DNA of 48,718 bases, from the NCBI GenBank assembly GCA_037176905.1, contig JBBBWG010030533.1:1-48718 (forward strand), in the 5' to 3' direction. The translations under genes and the position numbers were made by a program. Below are positions 21,001 to 32,300 of this stretch, piece after piece; the stretch's first letter is position 1; each line of letters starts with the position of its first letter. A model generated the notes under the pieces. The model was not told the origin of the DNA. It saw nothing but the letters and a program-made list of their open reading frames with translations, and searched no databases. Source of the DNA: Azolla pinnata. Lineage: Eukaryota; Streptophyta; Polypodiopsida; Salviniales; Salviniaceae.

Positions 21001-23558
21001 CTGTTCAAGATGTGAAAATATTTGGAGATGTATTTTCTCGCTTTTGATCTCTTCACGTTTTGGCCTCTCTTAACAGATGTTAATAAGGCTTCCTTTCTTT
21101 CTCTCTCTCACTGTTCTTCTTTCCTTTGTCTTGCCTTTATTTAGTATGGAAAATGGCTGTGTCCTTTTCACGGTTCTGGATCAGCACCTTCTTGCATTTC
21201 TTCATGGAAAATGACCTTAATATTGATGTTCTTATTTGCGAATTGCATTGGTGGAAAAATGCATATTAGAAGGTATATACTACACTCAAATTTTGGCATG
21301 TTTAAGGGCAATGGATGGAGGTGTGAAAACACGAGAATGAGAGCATTAATCTTGAGTCTTTAGGTATTGCGTTAGTAGCAAATAAGCATATTCCAAAAGC
21401 TATATGTAAAGAAGTTTTTTCTAATTAAATATCTAGATAGGTTGGGTGTAAAGAAGTTTTTAAAAAAATTAGATATCTAAATATGTCATTAAAAATTTCA
21501 AATATTATCTTAGGGTGTAAATTGCACAACTTTATGGAAGCTAATTATGAGCCATATCAAGGTCCCCATTTGCATGCTTTCACCTTAGAACATTTATAGT
21601 CCTTGAATGTTAAGCTGCAACTCCCAGCAAAACTTTTCAGAAATCAGGTATACAAGTCTTTCCAAAGACTGATTGTCTTTTCTTCTCCTCTGGACAGGGG
21701 TTTGGGATGGTAGTAGATTGCGTCAAAACGGTGGAAGAAGCGGAATCTGCATTGATTGCAGCTTCTCAATCAGGTGCCAGATTCAATGTTGTGTTGCTTG
21801 ACATGCAGCTCGATGGCACCTCGGCTGTCAACCTCATTCATTTTCTTCAGAGGGAGCCAGCCCATGTTGTACGATACTCATCAACCTCAATTGCCGGAGA
21901 GGTAATCATGTACTGTAGGAACCATGACATTTGAGTTAGCTTTACTCTTTGGTTATTTGGCATTACAAACCCTTCGGTATGTATCTGTATGTGTGTATGC
22001 ATGCATGCATATATAATATATAGATATATTGATATAACTGCCCTCCGAAAACCGACTACTCAATTGGTAACTGTTTAATACATACATGTCATGTATGAAG
22101 ACGTGAAAAAAAAATGTTAACCTCACAGATATGCCGGCTAGTGTTAAGCTTCACCATGAGATCTGCTGCATATACATAATGTGTCAATTCTTTAACTGCA
22201 AAGGGCTGTAAATAAAATCTTGAGAGACACTAAACGTAGCTAATATGCTTCAAACCCTTGTGCAATGCAGACTAGGCCACTGGAAGGATGCTCAGCAAGT
22301 GCACAATCATGTGTGTTAGATTGTGTTATAATGCTAACATCCGTCAACAGCATAGATACAGCCAGGTGCGTGCTACACATCAGCCTTGTTTATAGATACA
22401 TATGTTCAGTTAATACACATATATACATAGATACACAATACCTATATATACATTTAAACACACATATCTGGCTGGATGTGTGTGTAGATAGAGATACAGA
22501 ATGAAAGATGAAATGAAATGTAGTTTTCATGCTGATGTAAGGTGCAAGGAGCTTGGAGTGAGTTGTCACACATCGAAGCCCATCAAGAGAAGCTTGTTAG
22601 TGAGGTCTTTGCATGAAGCTCTAGGTATTAGAGACGAAACTGGGCTGCAGGTATGTATATGATCCGTTTTCCTTCATGGCTCCAGAGTAATTGGGCCTGC
22701 AAGATAGACACACACATACACATCTATATATATATATCCACCATTTTTCGCTGATATTTAGGTCTGTATTGCTGAGTTTTGGTAGGAGAAGAAAGTGGAG
22801 GTCGAGGATGTCCCCAGTAAAAACCTGCATATCTTAGTTGCTGAGGACAACCTTGTAAATCAACGGGTGGCATCAATATTGTTGAAGAAGTGGGGCCACA
22901 CATTCGTCATAGCAAACAACGGAGAGGAAGCTGTAGAGCAATGGAGGAGGAGCGATTTCGACATGGTTCTTATGGATGTATGGTCCCTGGGTCTTTAATG
23001 GAATTTCAACATTGGTCTAGGAATTCCTGCATTTCAATTTACATTCTTTGATGGAATCGCAACCTCGAATCAGGAATTTCAATCTCTGGTATCTGGCTTT
23101 GATGGAATTTCTGCATTTAAGTTTACATTCTCTGGAGGAATTTCAACCTCAGTCAGGAATTTCCTTCTCTGATTTCTGGTCTTTGATGGAATTTCAACCT
23201 TGATCAGGAATTTCTGCATTTTGGTTTACATTCCTGGTCTTGATGCTCATGATGCTTGCTGTTTACTCCTTTGTTTTCGTCTAACGGTGTAAGCTGTGGG
23301 TGAGTGTTGTAGGTTCAAATGCCAGTCTGTGACGGATTCCAAGCAACCAGGAGGATCCGAGATCTGGAGACTTCGGAGAAACGTAAACACACTCCGATTG
23401 TGGCTATGACTGCGCATGCCATGTGCGGGGACGGAGACCGCTGTATTGCTTTGGGCATGGACTTCTACATCAGCAAGCCGTTGAAGGCCAAAAAGCTTCA
23501 AGGACTGATCCAGGTGATCGGAATGCAAGGACCATACACAAACCCCTCAATCTGGTAA
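15071..23558 (+). CDS. dCACHE-HAMP hybrid histidine kinase with two receiver domains
   Basis: Fifteen exons join in frame: 15071-15301, 16078-16527, 17096-17396, 17531-17655, 17813-17992, 18538-18786, 19102-19354, 19855-19959, 20069-20141, 20579-20828, 21698-21901, 22271-22365, 22542-22650, 22786-22977 and 23313-23558; 1020 residues. Order: membrane span ~66-91; extracytosolic sensor ~95-345; second span ~347-368; HAMP ~370-425; coiled signalling helix; HisKA with phospho-His481 (SHEIRTPLN, codon 18691); HATPase with N box (NLIGNAIKF), G1 (DTGLGIPP) and G2 (GGTGLGL); REC1 ~716-870 with Asp774 (codon 21800) and the TS/KP residues; REC2 ~888-1010 with Asp939 (codon 22975-22977) and SKP. The sensor shows double-Cache signatures: [33 protein letters not shown] and [17 protein letters not shown]. 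Sequons NMS, NST, NAT, NES and NVT fall in this sensor. By family, phosphate should pass from His481 to a receiver Asp and on to HPt proteins. The ligand is unknown. All introns are GT-AG except the one at 20142-20578, which starts with GC. Confidence 0.9.
15291..15697. repeat. ~204-bp tandem duplication that copies a 5' splice site
   Basis: The end of kinase exon 1 and its donor (TTTCCTGGTAAGCAA) recur 204 bases downstream (donor GT at 15302 and again at 15506). The following sequences also correspond: TTGGTGCATGATGTG against CTGGTGCATGACGTG, then GGTTGATC and GTGATGT. Divergence is substantial, so the event is old. Confidence 0.8.
15690..15751. repeat. 31-bp perfect-register tandem repeat in a kinase intron
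   Basis: Two copies, 15690-15720 and 15721-15751, differ at one position by eye. Each begins TAAAAGTGGACCAAT and ends AAGAAAATTCT. This lies inside the first kinase intron, directly after the 204-bp duplication. Confidence 0.9.
20142..20578 (+). other. GC-AG intron in the kinase gene
   Basis: The exon before it must end CACAG and the next must begin GCTTTATGG to give the conserved [11 protein letters not shown] of the kinase G2 box. The intron therefore starts GCTAGT and ends CTCTAG. Apart from the C and the T at +3, the donor matches the plant consensus (CAG|GCTAGT). A sequencing error is the alternative explanation. Confidence 0.7.
21311..21605 (+). repeat. Dispersed repeat, copy A (kinase intron)
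   Basis: This stretch shares several blocks, in the same order, with 27500-27770: GAGAATGAGAGCATT against GAGAATAAAAGCATT; ATAAGCATATTCCAAAA against ATAAGCAGATTCCAAAA; TTAGGGTGTAA against TTAGAGCGTAA; GCACAACTTTATGGAAGCT against GCACTACTTTGTGGAAGCT; then CATGCTTTCACC in both. It also contains ATTAAATATCTAGATA. No coding potential or clear terminal repeats were seen. Confidence 0.65.
22981..23245. repeat. Minisatellite in the last kinase intron
   Basis: About four diverged units of 55-75 bp built from TTTGATGGAATTTCAACCT, TCAGGAATTTC and TGCATTT-GTTTACATTC. The repeat fills most of the intron 22978-23312, which interrupts the second receiver immediately after its phospho-acceptor Asp codon. 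Confidence 0.85.
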
Positions 23559-24408
23559 TGTGCTCTCCTCACTATATCCTCTGCAGTTAGTTTAGAACTG
23601 AAATCTAGTACAGATTTACACACGCATTATCGGTCATATTGGCCGCATGAAGATGTTTCTTTCTTTCTTTATATTCTATGTCTTTGTATATGTATATAGC
23701 CATGGAGACAATATTTGCAATTATGTATGTAGGTATGTTAGTATCCACATCATTGTATGTTTTTCTGTCTCATAAACCATGTTGGCCTTTGCGAAGGCAT
23801 AAAAGTTATCTTTTTTTCTTTTGTCTTTCTATCTTTATCGTTTGTATAAAATCAATTATAGAGACGATATTGGAGTGGATGTATGTATGTATGTGGATAT
23901 TATTCATGTAGAGAAGCTCAGATTTTTCCTAAGCTTTCCCATTGAATTTTAGTACCATCTTAATCTTTTTTTGCTCATCATTCTGCAGATGGGAGAGCGA
24001 TTACATGTACTGAGATGATACAAAGTAAGTTGGTGTTATACTACAATACATCATGGGCAATCAAACTGTTAATGCTGCAAGTGCAAAGTAATTTTTAGTA
24101 GCCTGACACCTACATACACTACATTCTAACCTGACAGTTGTCAGCTTGATAAGATACACATATACATATCTATTACTTTTAACCACTAATTTTTGAACCC
24201 TTCAAATCCATAGGGTTCTGATAGCTCCTGATAAGGAATCAAAAGGCCATGGTGTGGAAGCTCATCCGGAAATCCTTGCCCCCCTATACAGAGACATGTA
24301 AATACACATAAATGAGAGATTGTATTTTTTTCTGCTTACAAAAATCGATGAAGAAGAGAAATGAGAAAACAACTTTGGATGTTCTCAATGGTTTTTGAAG
24401 AAAGTAGT

Positions 24409-24695
24409 CATAAATCACATGATTTTTTACATTTTCTTTCTTTTCAGAGACTTGTCTGACATTCATGCATCTTAACGCATGAATTTCCTGTGCTGCATCC
24501 ACCAATGTTTCGCACTGTTCACAATTTGGTGCATGATCTGAGGCTACCAATAGCTCTCTGTCCAAACAAGCAAGTAATCGTAAATCACATGGTTTCTTTC
24601 CTTAGTTGACATTCATGCATTATTACATATGGAATTTCCTCTGCACCATCAGCCAATGTTTTGCACTATACACAATTTTGTGCATGATTTTGACG
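24409..24695. repeat. Diverged tandem duplication, ~160-bp period
   Basis: Copies at about 24409-24540 and 24570-24695 share, in order, TAAATCACATG, TTGACATTCATGCAT or CTGACATTCATGCAT, GAATTTCCT, CCAATGTTT, GCACT and CACAATTT with GTGCATGAT. Confidence 0.75.
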
Positions 24696-26086
24696 TTTCT
24701 CTTTTGAAGAACTTTGTCATGTGGAAGGTCTTGTACTGAACTGGATAGACTGACTGCAAGTTAAAAGTGTGCAAATCATGTGTCTTTTTCCAGATAAAAG
24801 GATCTCTTGATTGGAATCATGTGTCTTTGGTACATAAAATAAAGGATCTTCTTGATTGGAATCGTACACCTTTGACGGAATCATGTGTAAGTTTAGACAT
24901 ATATGCAATTAACCTTGCCGTAATTGATCAACTTTCTTATCATTTTCTTGCTCACGGTCTTTTTTCTTCTCAAGAATTCGAGTGCATAGGTGTTTGCACA
25001 AGCTTGCATCAAATCTGCACCTTCAACATGTCCATTGTGTGTGATCTTTCTTTCCATATTTTCGGATGCAATTTAGAGTCTCTGATTGAGGAAAGGTTTT
25101 AGAAGAGGGAAAAGAATCATGATATATTAATGGGTGTATGTCCTTCCAAATCCTTCAAACAGAAGTTATCATAGTGCCAACAAGTAAAAATATACTACAA
25201 TTAAAATTCGCATTGTTTTATGTGTTACACTTTCTTTATTTGCATGGGCTCCAACAAGTATAGAGCGTTGTCATGCAAGGGTGGTCGTGATCAAGCAACC
25301 ACAAGTTTTACAAAAGCAATTACTCAAATATCCTTCTTGATTGTTCTATTATGATGCAAAGCAGAGGTTTGCTTCTCGATTTAACCGATTTATTCATTTA
25401 AGGGACAAAGGGGAGGGGCACAATGTCATGATTTTGGTGCGATCTCAGATTTTTGTACCCAAGAACTATAGAGTAGGCAACATGATCATATTAAAGAACA
25501 GCAGTAGTCTGGTGTTTGTTTATGAGATTACCATTGATCTTGTTCTATTGAGTCTTCCCGGCGCAAATTATCTCAATAATAAATACCACAACCCTAATTA
25601 TAGCTGATGATAGATCTTAAAATGTAGTTGGCATTCCAAATTATGAAGGTCTTTACTTCTAGAGTTCTGATTTAGGGAATTACCTTTAGGTTTTGTGGAT
25701 GAACACCAAAAGATTGCAGTCATCGTTTCATACAACGTCACATGCATGACTCAGCAAATTTGGGCCTATATTTCATCCTATTTACCAAAAGAGGATAGAC
25801 ACAATCTAACCCAAATTAATTAAAACTACGGATAGAAATCATTGTTTTGGTCTTTTCCAAATAGTAGGGATTCCACCACGATTGGAACATGCGCAAATCT
25901 AATGGTAAAACATATTGGAAGAGTACTCATGTGGCAAGTTTGTTTGATTGGAACATGTAATTTTCAACCAAGTGCAAACATGATCAAATATACAAACCAA
26001 CCATCCTCCCATGCTAAGTTGAATACTATTGCAGCTTAACATGAGAGAGAAAGAGAGAAGGAAAGAGAGGGATGGAGAGCCCATAC

Positions 26087-26172
26087 GAGATCGAGTGATC
26101 GTAGGCTAAAGCAAGCAGCAACAGATGATATGAGATCGAGTGATCGTAGGCTAAAAGCAAGCAGCAACAGAT
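26087..26172. repeat. 45-bp tandem duplication
   Basis: Copies 26087-26126 and 26132-26172 both read from GAGATCGAGTGATCGTAGG to GCAAGCAGCAACAGAT and differ by a single inserted A. The near-identity marks it as recent. Confidence 0.95.
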
Positions 26173-26396
26173 ATCACATGGAGATTAGGACATGGGTACC
26201 CGGAAGCAAAGATTAGTGATGGGCAAGGTCAAGTGCAAACAATTTCTGGAGAGTCAAGCAGGCTGGGGCCCTGGCATCGACAACACGAATCAGCGGGTGA
26301 GAGCAAAGGCTAGTAGTGGGAGAGGGATGCTGGGCTGGGACCTCTGTAAAAAGAAGGAAAGGAAAAAGAAATCTCGGTGGAGATTCAGGCGCAAGC

Positions 26397-29300
26397 TCAG
26401 GGCCTGGAATCGACGAGTGTAGGATCGGTAGCGAGCAAGGCCAATTCATGGGAAGTGGGGGAGGGAAGTGGGACGAACCTGCGTCTCTCGTCGTCGCCGC
26501 CGCCGTCGTCATCAGCATCATCGCCACGATGGATGGGATCAGACGCCGGAGAAGATGCAAAGCTAACAACACGGACATCATCTAGAGTTCCTCGGGGGAG
26601 GAGGAGGGGGAGGAAGAGGAGGGGCACGAGGCGGAGGAGTGCACGGAGCAGGACTGCGAGCCAGAGATGGGTGTAGTCGAGCCGAGTCACTCGGAGATGG
26701 CGGAGCAGAGCTGCCCCCGCCCACGATGCGCAGGTGCCCCCAAAGTTGGAGACAGACATGAGGAATGCAAACACGGTTCCCTCTGCACCAGCAGGGCACA
26801 GCCGCGCTGAGAGCACCATCACCGGCATCAGCTGCAACCTCCCCACCACATCCGCCACTGCCTCGTCCCCCAACACAAACATGTGGTCGGGTATCCCCAC
26901 CCTCACGTTCCACCGGCACACTATGATCATGTCCAGTAGCCCCATCGTGCAGTATGCTACCTGCGAAAAAAAAATGTTTGTGCCTTTGATGCGTAATTTT
27001 ACCACTTCCTTGGCCACAAGCTCTGCTGGATGTTTTTCACCATGCCAAATCAATTGGCAGCACAATCTGTAAAACGTATACATAGGATGCACCCCCACCT
27101 ACATGCCCATTCGCATTCGCCGCGCTTCTTAGCATCTGAGCATGGACATTCAGATCCTACGCTGATCCGTCTTATCACTATATATGATAGAAGTCTTATC
27201 GCCAATTTTTACATCCTATTTATACGAAGTTGCATCTTGTTTCATGAGAATGGGAACATTAACCACTCGACCTATTAGCTACTTCGCTCGTATTAGTTTC
27301 TTTGAGTATAATAACTAATACGCCGTTTGCTGTGAAGCCGGATTCTATTTTCTAATTAGATATTAGATACGTCATGCTTTTTTATTTTATAATTAAATAT
27401 CTAGATATGTCACACTTTTTTTCTATTTTCTAATTTAAATATCTAGATGCATCGGACTTTTCCATATTTTATAATTAAATATCTAGATATGTTGCACTCT
27501 AACATGCGAGACATGAAAGTATGAGAATAAAAGCATTCACTCAGCTAATCATCAGCACCTATTTCAATCATACTAGCTGATAAGCAGATTCCAAAACCTA
27601 CACGTAGTCGAGTTCATTTTGTAATTAAAATATTTGGATACGTTGTGTACACCATATTTGCCTAATAATTCCTTTACATTTTATAAATTTTTTTCTTAGA
27701 GCGTAATCCGCACTACTTTGTGGAAGCTCATTACCTATGTCCATGCTTTCACCCACATATGATCCAATAACAAGCTTTTTATATACAAACAGATGTGAAT
27801 ATATTCAAAACTTTTGTGCATGTGTTTTGGGTTTAGCGATGTACGTATATTGAACTAAACATACCTTATCATGTCCATGCAAAAAGTGTTATTATTTTAG
27901 CACAAGCACGGGTGTATTACTTTGTCTCTTCTAAAAGAAAGTTCTACAAAATTACTAAATACAACTACTGAGTAAATAAATTATTTCTCTTTCAGCCATG
28001 TATATGTATGTAGTGTACACAAATATGAATCATCTGAACGAGAAATCGATGACACTCATAATGCATTCATTGCTATGCAATAATGAGCATGCAAATCAAA
28101 CACATCCTGTGCTCTTTATTTCATCACGCCTTATATATATTTCCCATCTTAACATTGGTTTTCAACTTACCTGTGGCCAGAAGAACATGTTCCGGATGGT
28201 GTAAAACCGAAACCAGCAGTTGAACAAAGCAATCCCTCCGACCATAGCCACGTAGGCAATGCCAGAAACAAAACCCAAAAACTGCTCACTGAAACCAGGC
28301 CCCACTACTGGATCAGTGAACCAATAGAACATGGCTTCTGAGATGTCCGGACACAGCGACTGCACAAAGGGTACATGCATTACTTTTCCCAGATTATATT
28401 GTGCTCTGCTGCTTTTTGAAATATGAATCTATGTGACTACTTAAGGTAAAAAAGTAGTTTTTCTATTTGGGTTCTGTATCATTCATCTCCCTGCTAGGCT
28501 CCAAAACTGTGAAAGAATGAAACAATCGGCCTACCTAGGTAATTGAATTCTTATTCCCAGGTTCGATTTATAGATTACAAGTCTATTCTTTCTCCCTCTG
28601 AATGGGAGTTTGATTCGTGATCAAACGGCCTGCCCTGCTTTCTTTATTCTCTTTCACGTACATACATGCACATATGATGAAAGAAAATGTGGTAGAATCG
28701 ATGCGATTACATGGATAAAGACTCGATGAGAACTGATGCAGTCTGAAAGTTACATTTACCTGTGATAGGTAGATAAAAAGTGCTGGCCTCCAGAAGTTCG
28801 GGTCTCTGAGCGTTTGGAGAAAAAGCTTAATTGTGTTCATCATATTCCGGAATCGGGCTCCATTGGGATCCCTAGGGAGTCTCTTTTCAGGGAGGGCCCT
28901 TGCAGCAACTAGAAGCATAAGTGGTGCTAGTGATATCAATAAAAAGGAACCTCTTGGTCCAAAAAAGTGAACTGATGCCCCAGATACAGCACATCCAATC
29001 AATCCGCCAACAGACAGGCTGCCCCATGACAAGCTCTACAAAAACAAGGAGCATTTTCTGCCTCAAAACTAAAATGCTGGGGGAGGTTGGTGGAGAAAAA
29101 TCAATGGTGGCCCTAGGCTTCAGATACTGATTAGGCACCATCAAATTTTCAAAACCTACCCTGTAGACAGCTTTAGACAGTGTAGTTTGTGTTAGCATGA
29201 GGTGATTCATGATGCAATGAATGTCCGCAGAATTCAGATCTAACAGTTCCTGATTGTTGTAAATTCCTCGAATTCCTATTAAAGAGTAGAATGTAGTACA

Positions 29301-32300
29301 ACCATATAGTTGGTTAGCATTTCGAGTTTAGGGTTTGTGATGTTATGAATGTCCACAGAATTTGCATTTAACATTTCCTGATCATTGTAAGGAGATTTTA
29401 AGTGCCAAAATCCTGTGAAAGAGTAGAATACATCTGAAACAGAAAATTAAATTTGGTAAAATACAAGTTCCAAAGCTTTTGCACCTGGAGATCACTTGCA
29501 AGGGCTGGTACATTTCTGCTTTGCTCTGCCATAGCAGCATCTACCACCACATCAGGGAATGCAGTGGATAATGCTGTAACAGCCATTAGCAATGCTGCTA
29601 ATAAAGGGGTTGGCCCTGAAAGCATTGCCAGCAACCATAAAGAGCACGTTCCTAGAATACCAGATATAGCTAGATACGGCCATCGCTGAAACCTGTAGTA
29701 AAAAAATGATGGTTAGATAAATTGAATGTGAGTTCTAGTGATCTAGCTTGCAAGTTAGGCCGTTTTACTTCATATACTGTATGTAACTGATTTTACTGGA
29801 AACAACTTACCCGGCTATGGGAAACGTGTCAATGATGAGTCCATAAATAGGTTTGATGTTCCATGGCATCCCAACAAGAGCCTACATATTATTATTGAAC
29901 ATCAGATCTGTATCTGCTTGATCGGCATATGCAAGAATCTATGTTTACGGATAATTGACCATAACTTGATGGATTTAAAAGCCACTATGAAGACTTTAAC
30001 ATCAGCCAGCATTTTAAATCTTGAATGCCCTTCATAAATAGATAAAGTCACAATCTAGATATCCTTTATGCTTTCTTGTTTCTTCTCAAAGATGAGAAGA
30101 CATAGCCCATTTTTCAGTTTCATAGACTATTGTGGTCCCTTGTGAAACACATATAAATCTTTCTTTTTTCTTGTTTTCTTGGGGTAATATTCTCACATCA
30201 GATTCACTGAAACTTCTGGCTTTCAAAGATCTCCAACATGGGCCAAACTGTAGATGGATTGATCTCTGAAATACAGAAAGTATCTCCTGAACCAGGTGTT
30301 AATGGCAAGGATCAGCTATCTGCATGACATTGTTATTGCCTAATCTATCATAACCCTTTTCTAATAGAATGGTCAATGACAAAGCCTTTTTGTAGCCTTT
30401 GAATGACCTGTAGAATCTGAAGCAATGACAGGTAGTAAAGTCGTGAGATTGTTTGTCAGTCTTTTTATCCCTCAATTTCTAGCAAGGAAAGTCCTAAAAA
30501 CATTGGTCTTTGTATTTTTTTACCTTGTAGAGGCAGCCAAAGCCACTTTTGAAGAAGCAGAGGTGTTACCCTTCTTTCATAATAAAGGAAATTTGTTATG
30601 ATGACACAATTAGCAATTCTTCCGTCAAATTCTGTGCACATCTCTTTCTCTGAATTCCAATCAGGTATGAAAAAGTCCTGAGCTGCATTATGACGCTGTG
30701 AATGAAAGTACCGATACAAGAGGACATTGAAAGAGTAAGAGGACATATTGGAAAATCTATCTCGTGGCATGTGTAATAAGAGGTCCTCATATCAGGTCAT
30801 ATTCCTACGAAGCGGTGTTGGGGGGACTATCCAAGCCGTTAATCTATTCAACTCAATGATCAATACCAATTTTTATTTTCCAATTTTTATCATGTTAAAA
30901 TGTGCACAGTCATAGCTATTTTGGAACCAAATTGTGGATTTCTCTTCATGCTTTGTGATTGGAATCGTTACTGCATTTTGGCATACCAACAGTGTTCTTC
31001 TCCATGTTCTGGAACTTGTTTGATGATATAGATGCAAATCTAAGTACCATTTGTGTTGGAGCTTCAAATCCACAGAACACCAATTACTGATCAGAATAGG
31101 ACCACAGAGTTTCTAGCATAGATTATAACCCTGGGCAAGAATGTTTTGTTCCTTTCCTTGCAAGTGGTCATCAAGGATAAAGGTTTTTCGAAAACTCTCC
31201 ATTTCAGTGATTCAGGAAAGGTCCAATCCAAGCTTCTATTATGTAAAAAGTCAGTGTTATGAGTATATCGAACACCCATAATTTTGTTAATCATTCTTCG
31301 AACTGTATATGCGCATCTTCTTTCAAGACCTTCAATGGATACATATCCAGAAGAAACTTGAGCAAAGGCAATCTCTCACAGGGATAAAGGACAGACCATT
31401 CGAAGATGTTACTCCAAGCAGTACATAGGATCCTATGAGTGCCACCATTTTTTTCTGCAATTAAACTTATGCTCCTCTTCTTGCTACCCATGTTTGGAGG
31501 GTGAATTTACCCATAAATCTTTTTCTGCAAAAACGGACTTTAACAGCATTAACATGTCTCTGCAAAGATCTGGCATGCACGGGATATGGAGGTGATGGTG
31601 TTCAAGTTCATTTTTTATTCTTGAGCTGAAGGTCATGCCATTTTCACTGCTTTTGCACATTTATGCTTCAATAGTAAAAAGGAAAGGACATATTGCTCAA
31701 GCACATCGTGAGGACTTAGTCTATAGAAACGTTGGCATGAAAAGTTTGAGATTATGAGTGGCCCTATAAAACTACTGAAATCATATTACATGAACAGTTT
31801 GAAGCTAAAAAGGAGAATGATCGTATCTTTAAACAATGAAACTGCACATACAGGCTGTGGAATTATCAGACAGAACTCGTCTAAGCTGAGATTGAGCCAA
31901 CAACTATAGAGTAATCTATTTGTACATCACGGCACACAGTAATCTAAGTGTAACAATGCAGATATATCTAATGTATATGAATTTGGGAAAAAATACATAT
32001 TTGCTAACCAGGGTTTGTCTTGCCCTATGATAAATTTATTAATATTTTTTGTGAGCTGGAAGAGAACATAACATATCTTTTCTGATATATTAGGGTTTCT
32101 ATTGTCATTACCTCAAATAACATGAGAAAAAAATGCATGAAATATTTCACCTGAAAAGCTTGTGTTGAAGCTGGCTGTAGCTTTTGTACATCTTTCCAAT
32201 AGTAAGCAGTTGCCAATCCTTTTACAGTTCCAACATAGCCCTGACTCACCCCATACACTATTATCACCACTGTCATGAAGGGAGCACCGAAAGAATCTCT

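Larger units (their letters stand above)
23559..26396. other. Convergent intergenic region between the kinase and the folate-biopterin transporter
   Basis: No supported gene. It should contain the 3' untranslated regions of both flanking genes. It holds two tandem duplications (24409-24695 and 26087-26172) and a short one near 24799-24890 in which GGATCT-CTTGATTGGAATC recurs. The plus-strand frames at 23678-23911 and 25341-25607 are not recognised. Confidence 0.6.

Noticed and set aside
25341..25607. 88-codon plus-strand frame in the convergent intergenic region
   Set aside because: Not recognised, no intron continuation, and no composition different from its surroundings.
26316..27072. Plus-strand and second minus-strand frames across the last FBT exon
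   Set aside because: Shadows of the GC-rich FBT coding exon; the frame at 26397-26960 alone carries family motifs.
30465..31491. LINE or other reverse-transcriptase remnant in the FBT intron
   Set aside because: The broken frames show no recognisable polymerase or endonuclease motif, so no element type can be assigned.
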